A stretch of 59,484 bases of DNA. Source: Rhodanobacter sp. FW104-R8. GTDB lineage: Bacteria > Pseudomonadota > Gammaproteobacteria > Xanthomonadales > Rhodanobacteraceae. The stretch is from the NCBI RefSeq assembly GCF_001617365.1, contig NZ_LVJR01000004.1:1-59484 (forward strand), written 5' to 3'. The stretch's first letter is position 1. Each line of letters opens with the position of its first letter. Shown one piece after another: positions 11,905-24,566 of this stretch. The position numbers and the translations under genes were made by a program. Below the pieces are notes generated by a model. That model ran no database searches. It worked only from the letters and a program-made list of their open reading frames with translations, and was not told where the DNA came from.

Positions 11905-11936
11905 CCGATGCCGCTGCCATCGGGCAGCGGCATCGG
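11905..11936 (+). terminator. Strong hairpin after fadH, no U-tract
   Basis: A 14-bp perfect stem (CCGATGCCGCTGCC / GGCAGCGGCATCGG) with a 4-nt ATCG loop sits 19 nt past the fadH stop. It lacks a T-run on either strand. It probably blocks read-through from fadH towards the convergent predicted sRNA. Confidence 0.5.
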
Positions 11937-11940
11937 TCGC

Positions 11941-12073
11941 GAAGAAGAAAGCGCCCCGCAGGGAAGACGCATCGACATGGGTTCAGGGGGGAGGTGAACC
12001 AGATGTCGTATCTAGCGTCGCTGCGGGGCGAGGGCCGCCGCCACTAGGGGGAGGGAGGGGAAGTGGCGGGACG
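11941..12073 (-). ncRNA. Predicted small RNA with two C-rich hairpin loops
   Basis: Read on the minus strand from about 12073, the RNA has a C-rich 5' end, then stem-loop 1 (CCGCCACT / AGTGGCGG, 12069-12038) with a 16-nt loop made only of C and U. It then forms a long stem-loop: CGCCCCGCAG / CTGCGGGGCG (12030-12021 with 11961-11952), then 5-, 6- and 6-bp helices up to the loop CCTCCCCCC (11994-11986). The outer helix is followed by CTTTCTTCTTC, a plausible terminator tail. A TAGATA-17-TAAAAT promoter precedes it. Such C-rich loops are known from trans-acting RNAs, for example sX13 of Xanthomonas, that pair with G-rich Shine-Dalgarno regions. Strand and boundaries are inferred; no homologue was searched. 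Confidence 0.55.
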
Positions 12074-12079
12074 TGGGTG

Positions 12080-12108
12080 ATTTTATGATCGACGCAATAA
12101 AGTATCTA
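12080..12108 (-). promoter_or_regulatory. Predicted promoter of the C-rich-loop sRNA
   Basis: On the minus strand TAGATA (12108-12103, 4 of 6 matches to TTGACA) and TAAAAT (12085-12080, 5 of 6 to TATAAT) are 17 nt apart. The -35 box overlaps the LysR-type palindrome at 12104-12122. Confidence 0.5.
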
Positions 12109-12122
12109 ATATATATTTAGAT
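12104..12122. promoter_or_regulatory. LysR-type T-N11-A operator palindrome
   Basis: ATCTAATATATATTTAGAT is a perfect 6-bp dyad with a 7-nt AT spacer; T12107 and A12119 satisfy the T-N11-A rule of LysR-type binding sites. It lies 24 nt upstream of the regulator start and covers the -35 of the divergent sRNA promoter. The surrounding 60 nt are strikingly AT-rich for this genome. Confidence 0.6.
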
Positions 12123-12145
12123 CGTTATTAATATAAAATCACTAT

Positions 12146-13057
12146 ATGTTTGATCTCCGCCAGTTGCGCTACTTCGTCGCCGTCGCCGAGGAGCTGAGTT
12201 TTACCCGGGCGGCCTTGCGGCTGCACCTGTCGCAGCCGCCGCTGTCGCAGCAGATCCAGTCGCTGGAACAGGACCTGGGCGTGCGCCTGCTGGAACGTAC
12301 CAAACGCAGCGTGGCCCTGACCGAGCCGGGTCGGGTCTTCCTGGAACAGGCCCGGCAGATCCTGGCCAAGGTCGACGAGGCGCGCAGCCAGGTGGTGGCC
12401 GCGGCGGCCGGCTACAGCGGCCAGCTGCGGCTGGCCTATACGGTCTCGGTCTCGTTCCATCCGGCCATGCCGCAGGCCCTGCTGCGCTTCGGCCAGATCG
12501 CGCCCAACGTGCGCCTGCAACTCAGCGAGATGTACACCGAGCCGCAGTTCGCCGCCCTGCTCGCCGGCCAGATCGACGTCGGCTTTGTCCGCGACGAACC
12601 GCTCCACGCCCAGGACGTTCGCGGCCTGCGGCTCAGCGTGATCGATCGTGAGCCGCTGCTGCTCGCCCTGCCCGTGGGCCATCCCCTGGCCGGCCGCAGC
12701 AGCCTGCGCCTGGTCGAGGCGGCCGGGAATGCCTTTGTGTCGCAACCGCGCGAACTCGCCGCCACCCTCTACGACCGGCTGGTGGAACTGGCGACCCGGG
12801 CCGGCTTCCGGCCGGAGATCACCCAGCATGCGCAACAGATCAACGGCCTGCTGGCCCTGGTTGCCGCCGGTCTGGGACTGGCCCTGGTCCCGGCCAGCAT
12901 GCGCGCGGTGCGCCTGGCCGGCGTCTGCTACGCGCCACTGGAAGACCCCGATGCCTTCCTGCTGCTGGCCGTGGCCTGCCGTGCCGACGACCATTCCCCC
13001 GCCTTGCAGCAGTTCCTGGCCACCGTGGCGGAAACGGCCGTCGCGCCGGGCTTGTGA
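12146..13057 (+). CDS. LysR-family transcriptional regulator
   Basis: 303 residues with the standard LTTR layout: an N-terminal winged helix-turn-helix (about residues 1-60, FVAVAEELSFTRAALRLHLSQPPLSQQIQSLE) and a periplasmic-binding-protein-like effector domain (about 90-295). Family members usually control a divergent neighbour and themselves from a T-N11-A site. Here the divergent neighbour is the predicted sRNA, and such a site is present at 12104-12122. No Shine-Dalgarno sequence precedes ATG 12146. A -10-like TATAAA at 12132-12137 would place the transcription start at or next to the ATG, so the mRNA may be leaderless. The effector is unknown. A promoter for rpmJ overlaps the stop codon. 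Confidence 0.93.
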   Translation: MFDLRQLRYFVAVAEELSFTRAALRLHLSQPPLSQQIQSLEQDLGVRLLERTKRSVALTEPGRVFLEQARQILAKVDEARSQVVAAAAGYSGQLRLAYTVSVSFHPAMPQALLRFGQIAPNVRLQLSEMYTEPQFAALLAGQIDVGFVRDEPLHAQDVRGLRLSVIDREPLLLALPVGHPLAGRSSLRLVEAAGNAFVSQPRELAATLYDRLVELATRAGFRPEITQHAQQINGLLALVAAGLGLALVPASMRAVRLAGVCYAPLEDPDAFLLLAVACRADDHSPALQQFLATVAETAVAPGL

Positions 13058-13080
13058 CAAGTCATTGGAACGGTTAGAAT
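13052..13080 (+). promoter_or_regulatory. sigma-70 promoter for rpmJ
   Basis: TTGTGA (13052-13057), a 17-nt spacer and TAGAAT (13075-13080). The -35 contains the LysR gene's stop codon. It gives a leader of about 35 nt with AGGAG 6 nt before the rpmJ start. Confidence 0.65.
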
Positions 13081-13121
13081 TGCGTGCTTACATTTTTCTT
13101 TTTTAGTGTCAGGAGCTGGCC

Positions 13122-13247
13122 GTGAAGGTGCTTAACTCTTTGAAGTCCGCCAAGGCGCGGCATCGCGACTGCAAGGTTGTGCGCCGTCGCGGCAAGGTGT
13201 TCGTGATCTGCAAGAGCAATCCGCGTTTCAAGGCCCGTCAGCGCTGA
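13122..13247 (+). CDS. rpmJ: 50S ribosomal protein L36, zinc-free (YkgO-like) form
   Basis: A 41-residue basic protein starting at GTG 13122, with AGGAG 6 nt upstream. The sequence [18 protein letters not shown]... matches the L36 family, specifically the form that lacks the four zinc ligands: only C17 and C30 are present instead of the CxxC...C...H set. In E. coli this form (YkgO) replaces the zinc-binding L36 under zinc starvation, whereas in Xanthomonadales it appears to be the stand-alone copy. It is closed by a bidirectional terminator at 13270-13297 and convergent with greA. I cannot tell whether the genome has a second rpmJ in the spc operon. Confidence 0.95.
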   Translation: MKVLNSLKSAKARHRDCKVVRRRGKVFVICKSNPRFKARQR

Positions 13248-13269
13248 GCCAGTGCCCGACGGTGCTACG

Positions 13270-13297
13270 AAAAAAGGCCGCGCAAGCGGCCTTTTTC
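13270..13297. terminator. Bidirectional terminator between rpmJ and greA
   Basis: AAAAAGGCCGC-GCAA-GCGGCCTTTTT: an 11-bp symmetrical hairpin with a GCAA loop, ending in T5 on both strands. Confidence 0.93.
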
Positions 13298-13349
13298 GTG
13301 GATGCCGATCCGCTCCGGCGGACAACGCCGCCGGAAGCCACGGCACTGT

Positions 13350-13822
13350 TCACTCATAACGGACGTCGACGACCTCGTAGTGCTTGACGCCGTTCGGTGC
13401 AGTGAATTCGAAGCTGTCGCCCGCGCTCTTGCCGATCAGCGCACGGGCAATCGGCGAGGACACGGCAATCAGCCGCTGCTTGATGTCCGCCTCCAGATCG
13501 CCGACGATCTGATAGGTCACTGCCGCGCCGGTATCCTCGTCCTCCAGGTCCACTGTGGCGCCGAACACCACGCGGCCGCCCGACCTGAGCTGGGCCACGT
13601 CGATCACCTCGGCCGTCGACAGCAGGGCCTCCAACTGGGCGATGCGTCCCTCGGTGAAGCTCTGCAGCTCGCGCGCGGCGTGGTATTCCGCATTCTCCTT
13701 CAGGTCGCCGTGCGCACGGGCTTCGGCGATCGCCGCGATGATGCGCGGGCGGTCCGCCGACTTCAGGCGCTCGAGTTCGCTGCGCAGGCGCTCGGCGCCG
13801 GTCTTGGTGATGGGGGCGCGAC

Positions 13823-13826
<4 letters not shown>
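13350..13826 (-). CDS. greA: Transcription elongation factor GreA
   Basis: 158 residues, the normal GreA length. It rescues backtracked RNA polymerase by stimulating cleavage of the nascent RNA. The N-terminal coiled coil holds the acidic tip ([21 protein letters not shown], with D and E at the tip) and the C-terminal FKBP-like domain ends in [13 protein letters not shown]. The start ATG 13826 overlaps the carB stop (TGA at 13825-13823) by 4 nt, so it is translationally coupled to carB, an order common in Xanthomonadales. The bidirectional terminator at 13270 closes the dapB/carAB/greA side. Confidence 0.97.
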
Positions 13827-17050
<3,224 letters not shown>

Positions 17051-17051
17051 C

Positions 17052-18179
17052 TTAGCGGGCCTCCTGCATCAGCTTGGCAAACCGGTCGAACAAGTAACCG
17101 ATGTCGTGGGGACCGGGGGATGCTTCAGGGTGGCCCTGGAAGCAGAACGCCGGGCGGTCGGTAAGCGCGAAGCCCTGCAGCGAGCCGTCGAACAGCGAGG
17201 TATGGGTGACGCGCACGTTCGCCGGCAGCGTGGCCGGGTCCACCGCGAAACCGTGGTTCTGGCTGGTGATCAGCACGCGGCCGTCGTCCAGGTCCTTCAC
17301 CGGATGGTTCGCGCCGTGGTGGCCGAACTTCATCTTCAGTGTCCTGCCGCCCAGCGCCAGGCCCATCAGCTGGTGGCCGAGGCAGATGCCGAACAGCGGG
17401 ATCTTCGCGTCGATGAGCTGCTTGGTGGCCTCGATGGCGTAGTCGCACGCCGCCGGATCGCCCGGACCGTTGGACAGGAACACGCCGTCGGGTTTCATGG
17501 CGAGCACTTCGGCAGCGGGCGTCTGTGCCGGCACCACGGTAATGTCGCAGCCCTGTTCGGCCAACAGGCGCAGGATGTTGAGCTTGGTGCCGAAATCGTA
17601 GGCCACCACCTTGAAGCGTTTGGACGGCTGGTTGAAGGCGGTGCGATCCAGGTCGTAGCTGCCTTCCGTCCAGCGGTAGGGTCTGGTGGTGCTGACCACC
17701 TTGGCCAGATCCATGCCGTTGAGGCCGGGGAACGCGCGCGCCCTGGCCAGCGCAGCCTCGGCGTCCACCTGCTCGCCTGCCGCGATGCAGCCGGCCAGTG
17801 CGCCCTTGTCGCGCAGGATGCGGGTGAGCCGACGGGTGTCGATGCCGGCGATGGCGACGATGCCGTGGCGCTTCAGGTAGTCCGGCAGGCTTTCGCTGCT
17901 GCGCCAGCTGCTGGCCCGGCGCGGCACGTCGCGCACGATCAGGCCGGCGGCGTGCACGGCGGTGGACTCGGCATCCTCGGCGTTGATGCCGGTGTTGCCG
18001 ATGTGCGGGTAAGTCAGGGTGACGATCTGCCGGCTGTACGAAGGATCGGTGAGGATCTCCTGGTAGCCGGTCATCGCGGTGTTGAAGACCACCTCGCCGA
18101 CGGTTTCGCCGGTGGCGCCGACGGCGTGACCATGGAACACGCTGCCGTCTTCGAGGGCCAGCAGGGCAGGTTGAGGCAT
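17052..18179 (-). CDS. carA: Carbamoyl-phosphate synthase small (glutaminase) subunit
   Basis: 375 residues. It hydrolyses glutamine and passes ammonia to CarB. The class I amidotransferase triad is present: Cys in [15 protein letters not shown] and His-x-Glu in [14 protein letters not shown] chose ATG 18179 ([12 protein letters not shown]) because that is the family start and AAAGGCGG precedes it by about 8 nt; the frame is open 12 codons further upstream. In Xanthomonas carA usually follows dapB directly. Here two unrelated genes and a riboswitch are inserted between dapB and carA, so carA must have its own promoter in 18180-18392. I recognise no convincing box there. Confidence 0.97.
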   Translation of the reverse strand: MPQPALLALEDGSVFHGHAVGATGETVGEVVFNTAMTGYQEILTDPSYSRQIVTLTYPHIGNTGINAEDAESTAVHAAGLIVRDVPRRASSWRSSESLPDYLKRHGIVAIAGIDTRRLTRILRDKGALAGCIAAGEQVDAEAALARARAFPGLNGMDLAKVVSTTRPYRWTEGSYDLDRTAFNQPSKRFKVVAYDFGTKLNILRLLAEQGCDITVVPAQTPAAEVLAMKPDGVFLSNGPGDPAACDYAIEATKQLIDAKIPLFGICLGHQLMGLALGGRTLKMKFGHHGANHPVKDLDDGRVLITSQNHGFAVDPATLPANVRVTHTSLFDGSLQGFALTDRPAFCFQGHPEASPGPHDIGYLFDRFAKLMQEAR

Positions 18180-18392
18180 ACGGTAACCGCCTTTTGGATG
18201 CAGCAAAGTCCGCAAGCCGCACGATTGCCGGCTTGTGGAGCTTGGGAAGGAAAGGATCTGGGCGGGTGGAAATTGTATGCGGCAATGCCGTTTCTGTCCA
18301 CCTCACGGAACATGAACCCCACGATGTTCCGCTCTTCCGGATCGATCGGCCAGCGCTACACTAAGCCACTTTTCGCTGGAGTCCGATGTCCC

Positions 18393-19088
18393 ATGAGTGC
18401 CGCCGTTCTGCTCGATCCCGCACGCCTCGATCGCCCGGACACCATGGTTCAGCACCAGCCCTTCCCGTTCATGATGGCCCACGGCCAGCTTCCGGACGAG
18501 GTGCGCGACGACCTGGAACGCGATTTCCCCCGCTATACCAGCGCCGGCTTCTTCCCGTACGACCCGGACGACTGCGGACCGAGCATCAATGCACTGATCG
18601 AGAACATGACCTCGCCGGCGTTTGCACACGCCATCGGGCAACGGCTGGGGATCGACAACCTCGGCCAATACCCGACGCTGGTGACGCTGTGCCGCCTGCT
18701 GAACAAGCGGCATGGCACCATCCATACCGACAGCCGGTCCAAGGTGGCCACCGCGCTGATCTACCTGAACACGCGATGGCCGGACACCAGCGACGGTTGC
18801 CTGCGGTTCCTGCACCGGATCGACGACATCGACAGCATCGCGGCGCCGGAGCTGATCCCGCTGTACGGCGAGTTCGCCGTGTTCAAGCGCTGCGAGAACT
18901 CCTTCCACGGCCACCTGCCCTACGAGGGCGAGCGGCGGGTGATCCAGGTGGCGTGGCTCACCAGCGAGGAGGAAAAGCTGCGCAAGACGAAGCGCGGCAA
19001 ATTCTCGCGCGCGTTCAAGAAACTGTTCGGCAAGCTGGACACCCGGTTCGGCGCCGGCCGCGACCGCAACGCCTCGCACCCCGACTGA
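18393..19088 (+). CDS. 2-oxoglutarate/Fe(II)-dependent oxygenase-like protein
   Basis: 231 residues. The double-stranded beta-helix core shows H111-T-D113 (GTIHTDSRSK) and a distal His at 172 or 174 (NSFHGHLPYEGERRV) followed by Arg 181/182, the layout of 2-His-1-carboxylate iron and 2-oxoglutarate ligands. Similar proteins occur near polysaccharide and LPS genes in other proteobacteria, but the substrate here is unknown. The basic C-terminal tail (RKTKRGKFSRAFKKLFGK) is unusual for a soluble oxygenase. ATG 18393 has GGAG 11 nt upstream. It is divergent from carA and convergent with the antiporter gene, with a long inverted repeat covering both stop codons. It is one of two genes inserted between carA and dapB. 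Confidence 0.85.
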   Translation: MSAAVLLDPARLDRPDTMVQHQPFPFMMAHGQLPDEVRDDLERDFPRYTSAGFFPYDPDDCGPSINALIENMTSPAFAHAIGQRLGIDNLGQYPTLVTLCRLLNKRHGTIHTDSRSKVATALIYLNTRWPDTSDGCLRFLHRIDDIDSIAAPELIPLYGEFAVFKRCENSFHGHLPYEGERRVIQVAWLTSEEEKLRKTKRGKFSRAFKKLFGKLDTRFGAGRDRNASHPD

Positions 19089-19136
19089 AGCCTTGTGCGC
19101 GCCAGCAGCATGGCTGGCGCGCAACAAGGCTTCAGT
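19084..19136. terminator. 53-nt inverted repeat spanning both stop codons of convergent genes
   Basis: Arms ACTGAAGCCTTGT / ACAAGGCTTCAGT (13 bp) and GCGCGCCAGC / GCTGGCGCGC (10 bp) are separated only by one bulged A and a 6-nt loop. Both TGA stops (19086-19088 and 19134-19132) lie in the outer arms. It has no T-run but should form a very stable hairpin in either transcript. Confidence 0.7.
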
Positions 19137-20136
19137 GAGCGAAGTGCCACGCCACGAATGCGGCAAACACGCCGTACAGCAGCCCGACTGGCAGCAGCCA
19201 GCGCGCATCGACGCGGCCGCGATGGAACAGCCACCACAGATAGCCGATGGCGATCGCGGTCAGCATACCGGCCGCGATCAGCGGCGCATCGAACAGCCAT
19301 GGCGTAGCGAAGATCGCCAACGCGCTGGGGATCGTGGCCTGGATCATCATCGCGCCCGAGATGTTGGCCAAGGCCAGGCGCTCCTTGCCCTGGCGCACCC
19401 AGATCAGCGCGTTGAGCGTTTCCGGCAATTCCGTCGCCACCGGACTCAGCAACAACGCGACCAGGTGCGGCGGCAACGAGAACGCCACGCCGATCGCCTC
19501 CAACTGGCTGACGAACACCCGCGAGGCGGCCGCGATCACCACCAGCGCCCCCACCGTCTGCGCCACTACCCAGCGCAGGGCCGGGTCGGCATCGCCCAGG
19601 CGGAACTTCAGCGGATCCAGCGTTTCATCGTCCGGCGCACTGTCGTCGCTGCGCACCTCGCGCCACACGTACAGCGCGTAGGCCAGCAGGAACAGTACGC
19701 CCAGCAGCGGCTTGATCGCGAACGCCACCAGGCCCAGGCCGACCTTGACCGCAAAGATCGCCAGGAACCAGGCCTGATCGTGGGCCAGCCGCCGGTGGTC
19801 GACCCGCACCAGCCGGTCGGTACGTTTCAGGCGGCCACGGTTGCACCACAGCGCCACGCCCACCACTGCGTAGGCGATCGTGGCCAGCACCAGCGGCCCG
19901 CCCATCGCGGCGCCCACGCCGATGTCGCGTGCCTCCGGTGTCTTGCCGAAGATCACCGCGACGAAGGTCACTGCGCTTTCGGGTAAGGCGGTGCCGAAGG
20001 CCGCCAGCACGGTGCCGGTGGCGGTCGCGCCGAGCCTCAGCTTGTGGCCGAACCATTCGACGCCGTTGACGAAGTATTCGCAGGCGAGATAGATCGCGCC
20101 GGCCGAACCAAGGAACAGGCAGAAAGTGAGCAGCAT
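19132..20136 (-). CDS. CaCA-family cation antiporter (YrbG-like sodium/calcium exchanger)
   Basis: 334 residues with about ten transmembrane helices in two inverted halves. Each half carries the family's alpha repeat: AFGTALPESAVTFVAV near residue 46 and SPVATELPETLNALIWV near residue 235, including the acidic Glu that binds the cation. It would exchange Ca2+ or a similar divalent ion for Na+ or H+ across the inner membrane. The ATG at 20136 was chosen because it begins directly with the first helix (MLLTFCLFLGSAG); the longer frame upstream runs through the riboswitch. Control by a yybP-ykoY-type (Mn2+-sensing) riboswitch at 20287-20354 suggests manganese export or manganese-linked cation balance. 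No good Shine-Dalgarno is visible. Confidence 0.88.
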   Translation of the reverse strand: MLLTFCLFLGSAGAIYLACEYFVNGVEWFGHKLRLGATATGTVLAAFGTALPESAVTFVAVIFGKTPEARDIGVGAAMGGPLVLATIAYAVVGVALWCNRGRLKRTDRLVRVDHRRLAHDQAWFLAIFAVKVGLGLVAFAIKPLLGVLFLLAYALYVWREVRSDDSAPDDETLDPLKFRLGDADPALRWVVAQTVGALVVIAAASRVFVSQLEAIGVAFSLPPHLVALLLSPVATELPETLNALIWVRQGKERLALANISGAMMIQATIPSALAIFATPWLFDAPLIAAGMLTAIAIGYLWWLFHRGRVDARWLLPVGLLYGVFAAFVAWHFAH

Positions 20137-20286
20137 GGATTGCACGGGGCCGGGCGAACGGATGAACCGATGGCGCAACGACACCGCTCGCCCGGCCGGG
20201 TGAACATGTCGCTGGCCAAAGGTCTCGCCGGGCAAGGCGCCACCTGGTGGCGGCGGCTGCTGTCCGCACCATGGCGCCGGAAACAT

Positions 20287-20354
20287 GGCGGCCAAGTCTG
20301 TTGATGCGGACGCCTCTGGGGACGAGGCTGGCTACTCCCCAATGACAGGCCGCC
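20287..20354 (-). promoter_or_regulatory. yybP-ykoY (manganese) riboswitch
   Basis: Read on the minus strand, P1 pairs GGCGGCC (20354-20348) with GGCCGCC (20293-20287). Inside are the hallmark GGGGAGTAGCC (20340-20330), a GCCTC/GAGGC hairpin, and the second conserved segment with ATCAACAGACT. This is the layout of the yybP-ykoY class, known to bind Mn2+ and to control TerC, MntP, P-type ATPase and CaCA-type transporters. It lies about 150 nt before the antiporter ATG. A GCCACC/GGTGGC hairpin between them (about 20243-20230) may be the expression platform. Confidence 0.85.
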
Positions 20355-20407
20355 GATGGTAGTGGCCGCCGCCGGGCGTGACAAGGCCGGCGAGCCAGCG
20401 GCGCGTT

Positions 20408-21208
20408 TCAGCGCGGCCCGGCGATCACGTCCTCGAGCTGCCAGTGCCCGGCGCTGCGGCCGGCCAGCCAGTGCGCCGCCTGCAGGGCGCCGCGTGCAAA
20501 GATCGAGCGGTCGGTGGCGCGGTGGGCCAGTTCCAGCCGCTCGCCCTGCCCGATCAGCATGGCGGTGTGTTCGCCGACGATGTCGCCGCCGCGCACCACC
20601 GCGAAACCGATATTGCCCCCGATCCGCTCGCCGGTCCGGCCCTCGCGGCAGTACACCGCGGCGGTCTCCAGCGTGGTCTGGCGCGCCTCGGCGGCGGCGC
20701 GACCGAGCGCCAGCGCGGTGCCCGAGGGTGCGTCCTGCTTGCGGCCGTGGTGCGCCTCGACGATCTCCAGGTCCCACGCCGGCAAGGCCGCCGACGCTTC
20801 GCGCAGCAAGCGCGTCAGCACCGCCACGCCGAGGCTGAAACTGGCGGCGCGCAGGATCGCGATGTGCTTGCCGGCATCGGCGAGCCTCGCCTCCAGCGCC
20901 GCATCGATGCCGGTGGTGCCACTGACCAGGGCGATGCCGTGCGCCAGGCAGTGGTCGAGCGCCAGCGCCAGGCCGGCGGGGCCGCTGAAGTCGATGATCG
21001 CGTCAACTTGAGGCGCCTGGTTCCAGTCGTGCGCATAACGCAGCGAATCCGCGACGCCGGCAAACACGGGCCGGCCGTCGTGGACCGAACCCGGCGCCAC
21101 CACCGCGTGCACCAGCTCGAAGCGTGCGTCGTCGTCGAGCAGCGCCAGCAGCGCATGGCCCATGCGACCGGAAGCGCCGCTGATGGCAAGGCGTAGGGGG
21201 CGGATCAT
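20408..21208 (-). CDS. dapB: 4-hydroxy-tetrahydrodipicolinate reductase
   Basis: 266 residues. It reduces 4-hydroxy-tetrahydrodipicolinate with NAD(P)H on the lysine/diaminopimelate pathway. The nucleotide-binding GASGRMG is at the N-terminus, and the active-site block EAHHGRKQDAPSGTAL contains the His-His and Lys residues of the family. The start ATG 21208 (MIRPLRLAISGASGRMG) was preferred over an 11-codon upstream extension. It follows dnaJ by 70 nt on the same strand, an order conserved in Xanthomonas. The downstream neighbour is the riboswitch-controlled antiporter unit instead of the usual carA. Confidence 0.96.
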   Translation of the reverse strand: MIRPLRLAISGASGRMGHALLALLDDDARFELVHAVVAPGSVHDGRPVFAGVADSLRYAHDWNQAPQVDAIIDFSGPAGLALALDHCLAHGIALVSGTTGIDAALEARLADAGKHIAILRAASFSLGVAVLTRLLREASAALPAWDLEIVEAHHGRKQDAPSGTALALGRAAAEARQTTLETAAVYCREGRTGERIGGNIGFAVVRGGDIVGEHTAMLIGQGERLELAHRATDRSIFARGALQAAHWLAGRSAGHWQLEDVIAGPR

Positions 21209-21278
21209 TGGCGCGCTCCAGTCAAAGACGTCGGTCGGCACATGCTAGCGCGTGTGCCCGCGGTCTCACCCGGCGGTC

Positions 21279-22406
21279 TCACGTGGTGACTTTCGACCAG
21301 AACTTCTTCACGCCGTCGACCCAGCCCTTGGCACGCGGCGTGTGCTTGCCGGCGTCGTTGCCGTCGAAGGTGGCCTCCAGCGACGCGAGCAGCTCGCGCT
21401 GCTGCCTGGTCAGGCGCACCGGCGTCTCCACCACCACGCGGCAGATCAGGTCGCCGTGGCGACTGCTGCGCACCGATTTCACGCCGCGGCCGCGCAGGCG
21501 GAACTGGGTGCCGGTCTGCGTTTCGGGCGGAATGCTGATCGGTACCTCGCCTTCCAGCGTCGGCACCGGCAATTCGGCGCCGAGCGCAGCCTGCGAGAAA
21601 CGGATCGGCAGCTCGCAATACAGGTCGTTGCCGTCGCGCTGGAAGATCGCGTGCTCGCGCACGTGCACTTCCACGTAAAGGTCGCCCGCCGGCGCCCCGG
21701 CCGGGCCGGCCTCGCCCTGCCCGGTCAGGCGGATGCGGTCGCCGTTGTCGACGCCCTCGGGGATCTGTACCGACAGCGTGCGGGTTTCCTCGAGGCGGCC
21801 CTCGCCATGGCATTTCCTGCACGGCTTCTCGATTGCCTGGCCGCTGCCGCCGCAGTGCGGGCAAGCCTGCTGGATCGAGAAGATGCCGTTCTGCATGCGC
21901 ACCTGGCCGTGGCCGTTGCAGGTCTTGCACTTGCTGACCTTGCCGTCCTCCGAGCCGCTGCCGTTGCAGTGGTGGCAGTTGACCTGGGTCGGCACCTCGA
22001 TCTGCCGGCTGATGCCGAATACGGCCTCCTCCAGCTCCAGCTCCATCACGTAGCGCAGGTCGGCGCCGCGCCGCGGACGCCCGCGACCGCCGCCACCCCT
22101 GCCGAAAATATCGCCGAAAATATCGCCGAAGATGTCGCCAACGTCGCCAAAACCGGCGCCGCCACGACCGCCCATGCCGTGCTCGAAGGCGGCATGGCCG
22201 TGCTGGTCGTACATCGCGCGCCTCGAAGCGTCGGACAGCACCTCGTAGGCCTCCTTGGCCTCCTTGAATTTCTCCTGCGCGGTGGGATCGTCCGGACAGC
22301 GGTCCGGATGGTATTTCATCGCCAGCCGACGGAAGGACTTCTTCAGTTCGATCTCGCTGACGCTGCGTTCGACACCCAGCACCTCGTAGTAGTCACGCTT
22401 GCTCAT
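21279..22406 (-). CDS. dnaJ: Chaperone protein DnaJ
   Basis: 375 residues, a type I Hsp40. In order it has a J domain with HPD (MKYHPDRCP), a Gly/Phe-rich linker with repeated [10 protein letters not shown], four CxxCxGxG zinc motifs ([32 protein letters not shown]) and the C-terminal substrate domains. It stimulates DnaK's ATPase and delivers unfolded clients. It is 109 nt downstream of dnaK with a terminator-like hairpin in between, so it is likely made partly by read-through and partly from a separate start. ATG 22406 is the family start. Confidence 0.98.
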   Translation of the reverse strand: MSKRDYYEVLGVERSVSEIELKKSFRRLAMKYHPDRCPDDPTAQEKFKEAKEAYEVLSDASRRAMYDQHGHAAFEHGMGGRGGAGFGDVGDIFGDIFGDIFGRGGGGRGRPRRGADLRYVMELELEEAVFGISRQIEVPTQVNCHHCNGSGSEDGKVSKCKTCNGHGQVRMQNGIFSIQQACPHCGGSGQAIEKPCRKCHGEGRLEETRTLSVQIPEGVDNGDRIRLTGQGEAGPAGAPAGDLYVEVHVREHAIFQRDGNDLYCELPIRFSQAALGAELPVPTLEGEVPISIPPETQTGTQFRLRGRGVKSVRSSRHGDLICRVVVETPVRLTRQQRELLASLEATFDGNDAGKHTPRAKGWVDGVKKFWSKVTT

Positions 22407-22445
22407 TCATGCATCCACACTGCTTGCCACACCCTGTCCCGATCA

Positions 22446-22484
22446 GCAAAACAGCCCGCGCCGGGAGGATGCCTGGCGCGGGCT
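22446..22484 (-). terminator. Terminator-like hairpin between dnaK and dnaJ
   Basis: A 10-bp stem AGCCCGCGCC / GGCGCGGGCT, followed on the minus strand by GTTTTG, lies 32 nt past the dnaK stop. It could lower dnaJ expression relative to dnaK. Confidence 0.7.
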
Positions 22485-22515
22485 GGTCAGTCGGCCATAC
22501 CGAAGACGGTGCCGA

Positions 22516-24432
<1,917 letters not shown>

Positions 24433-24481
24433 GTGTGCTCTCCGAATTTTTCTTGCGGCCCCCGCGGCCGCGATGGTTTCC

Positions 24482-24509
24482 AGATGGGGGTCTGCCCGGA
24501 CGATTCAAT
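24482..24509 (-). promoter_or_regulatory. Sigma-32 (heat-shock) promoter of dnaK
   Basis: On the minus strand ATTGAA (24509-24504), a 14-nt spacer, then CCCCATCT (24489-24482), an exact match to the CCCCATNT heat-shock -10 box. Confidence 0.85.
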
Positions 24510-24566
24510 GCCGGCAAGGCCCCTTGTGCGATTTCCTGCGCGGCAACCGGCGCGCCCGTTCGGTGC

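Noticed and set aside
11905..12069. The fadH-lysR hairpins read on the plus strand, where the loops are GGA-rich and look like CsrA sites
   Set aside because: No plus-strand promoter is visible before them and they would have no terminator, while the minus strand has a matched promoter and U-rich end. The plus-strand reading is not excluded but is less likely.
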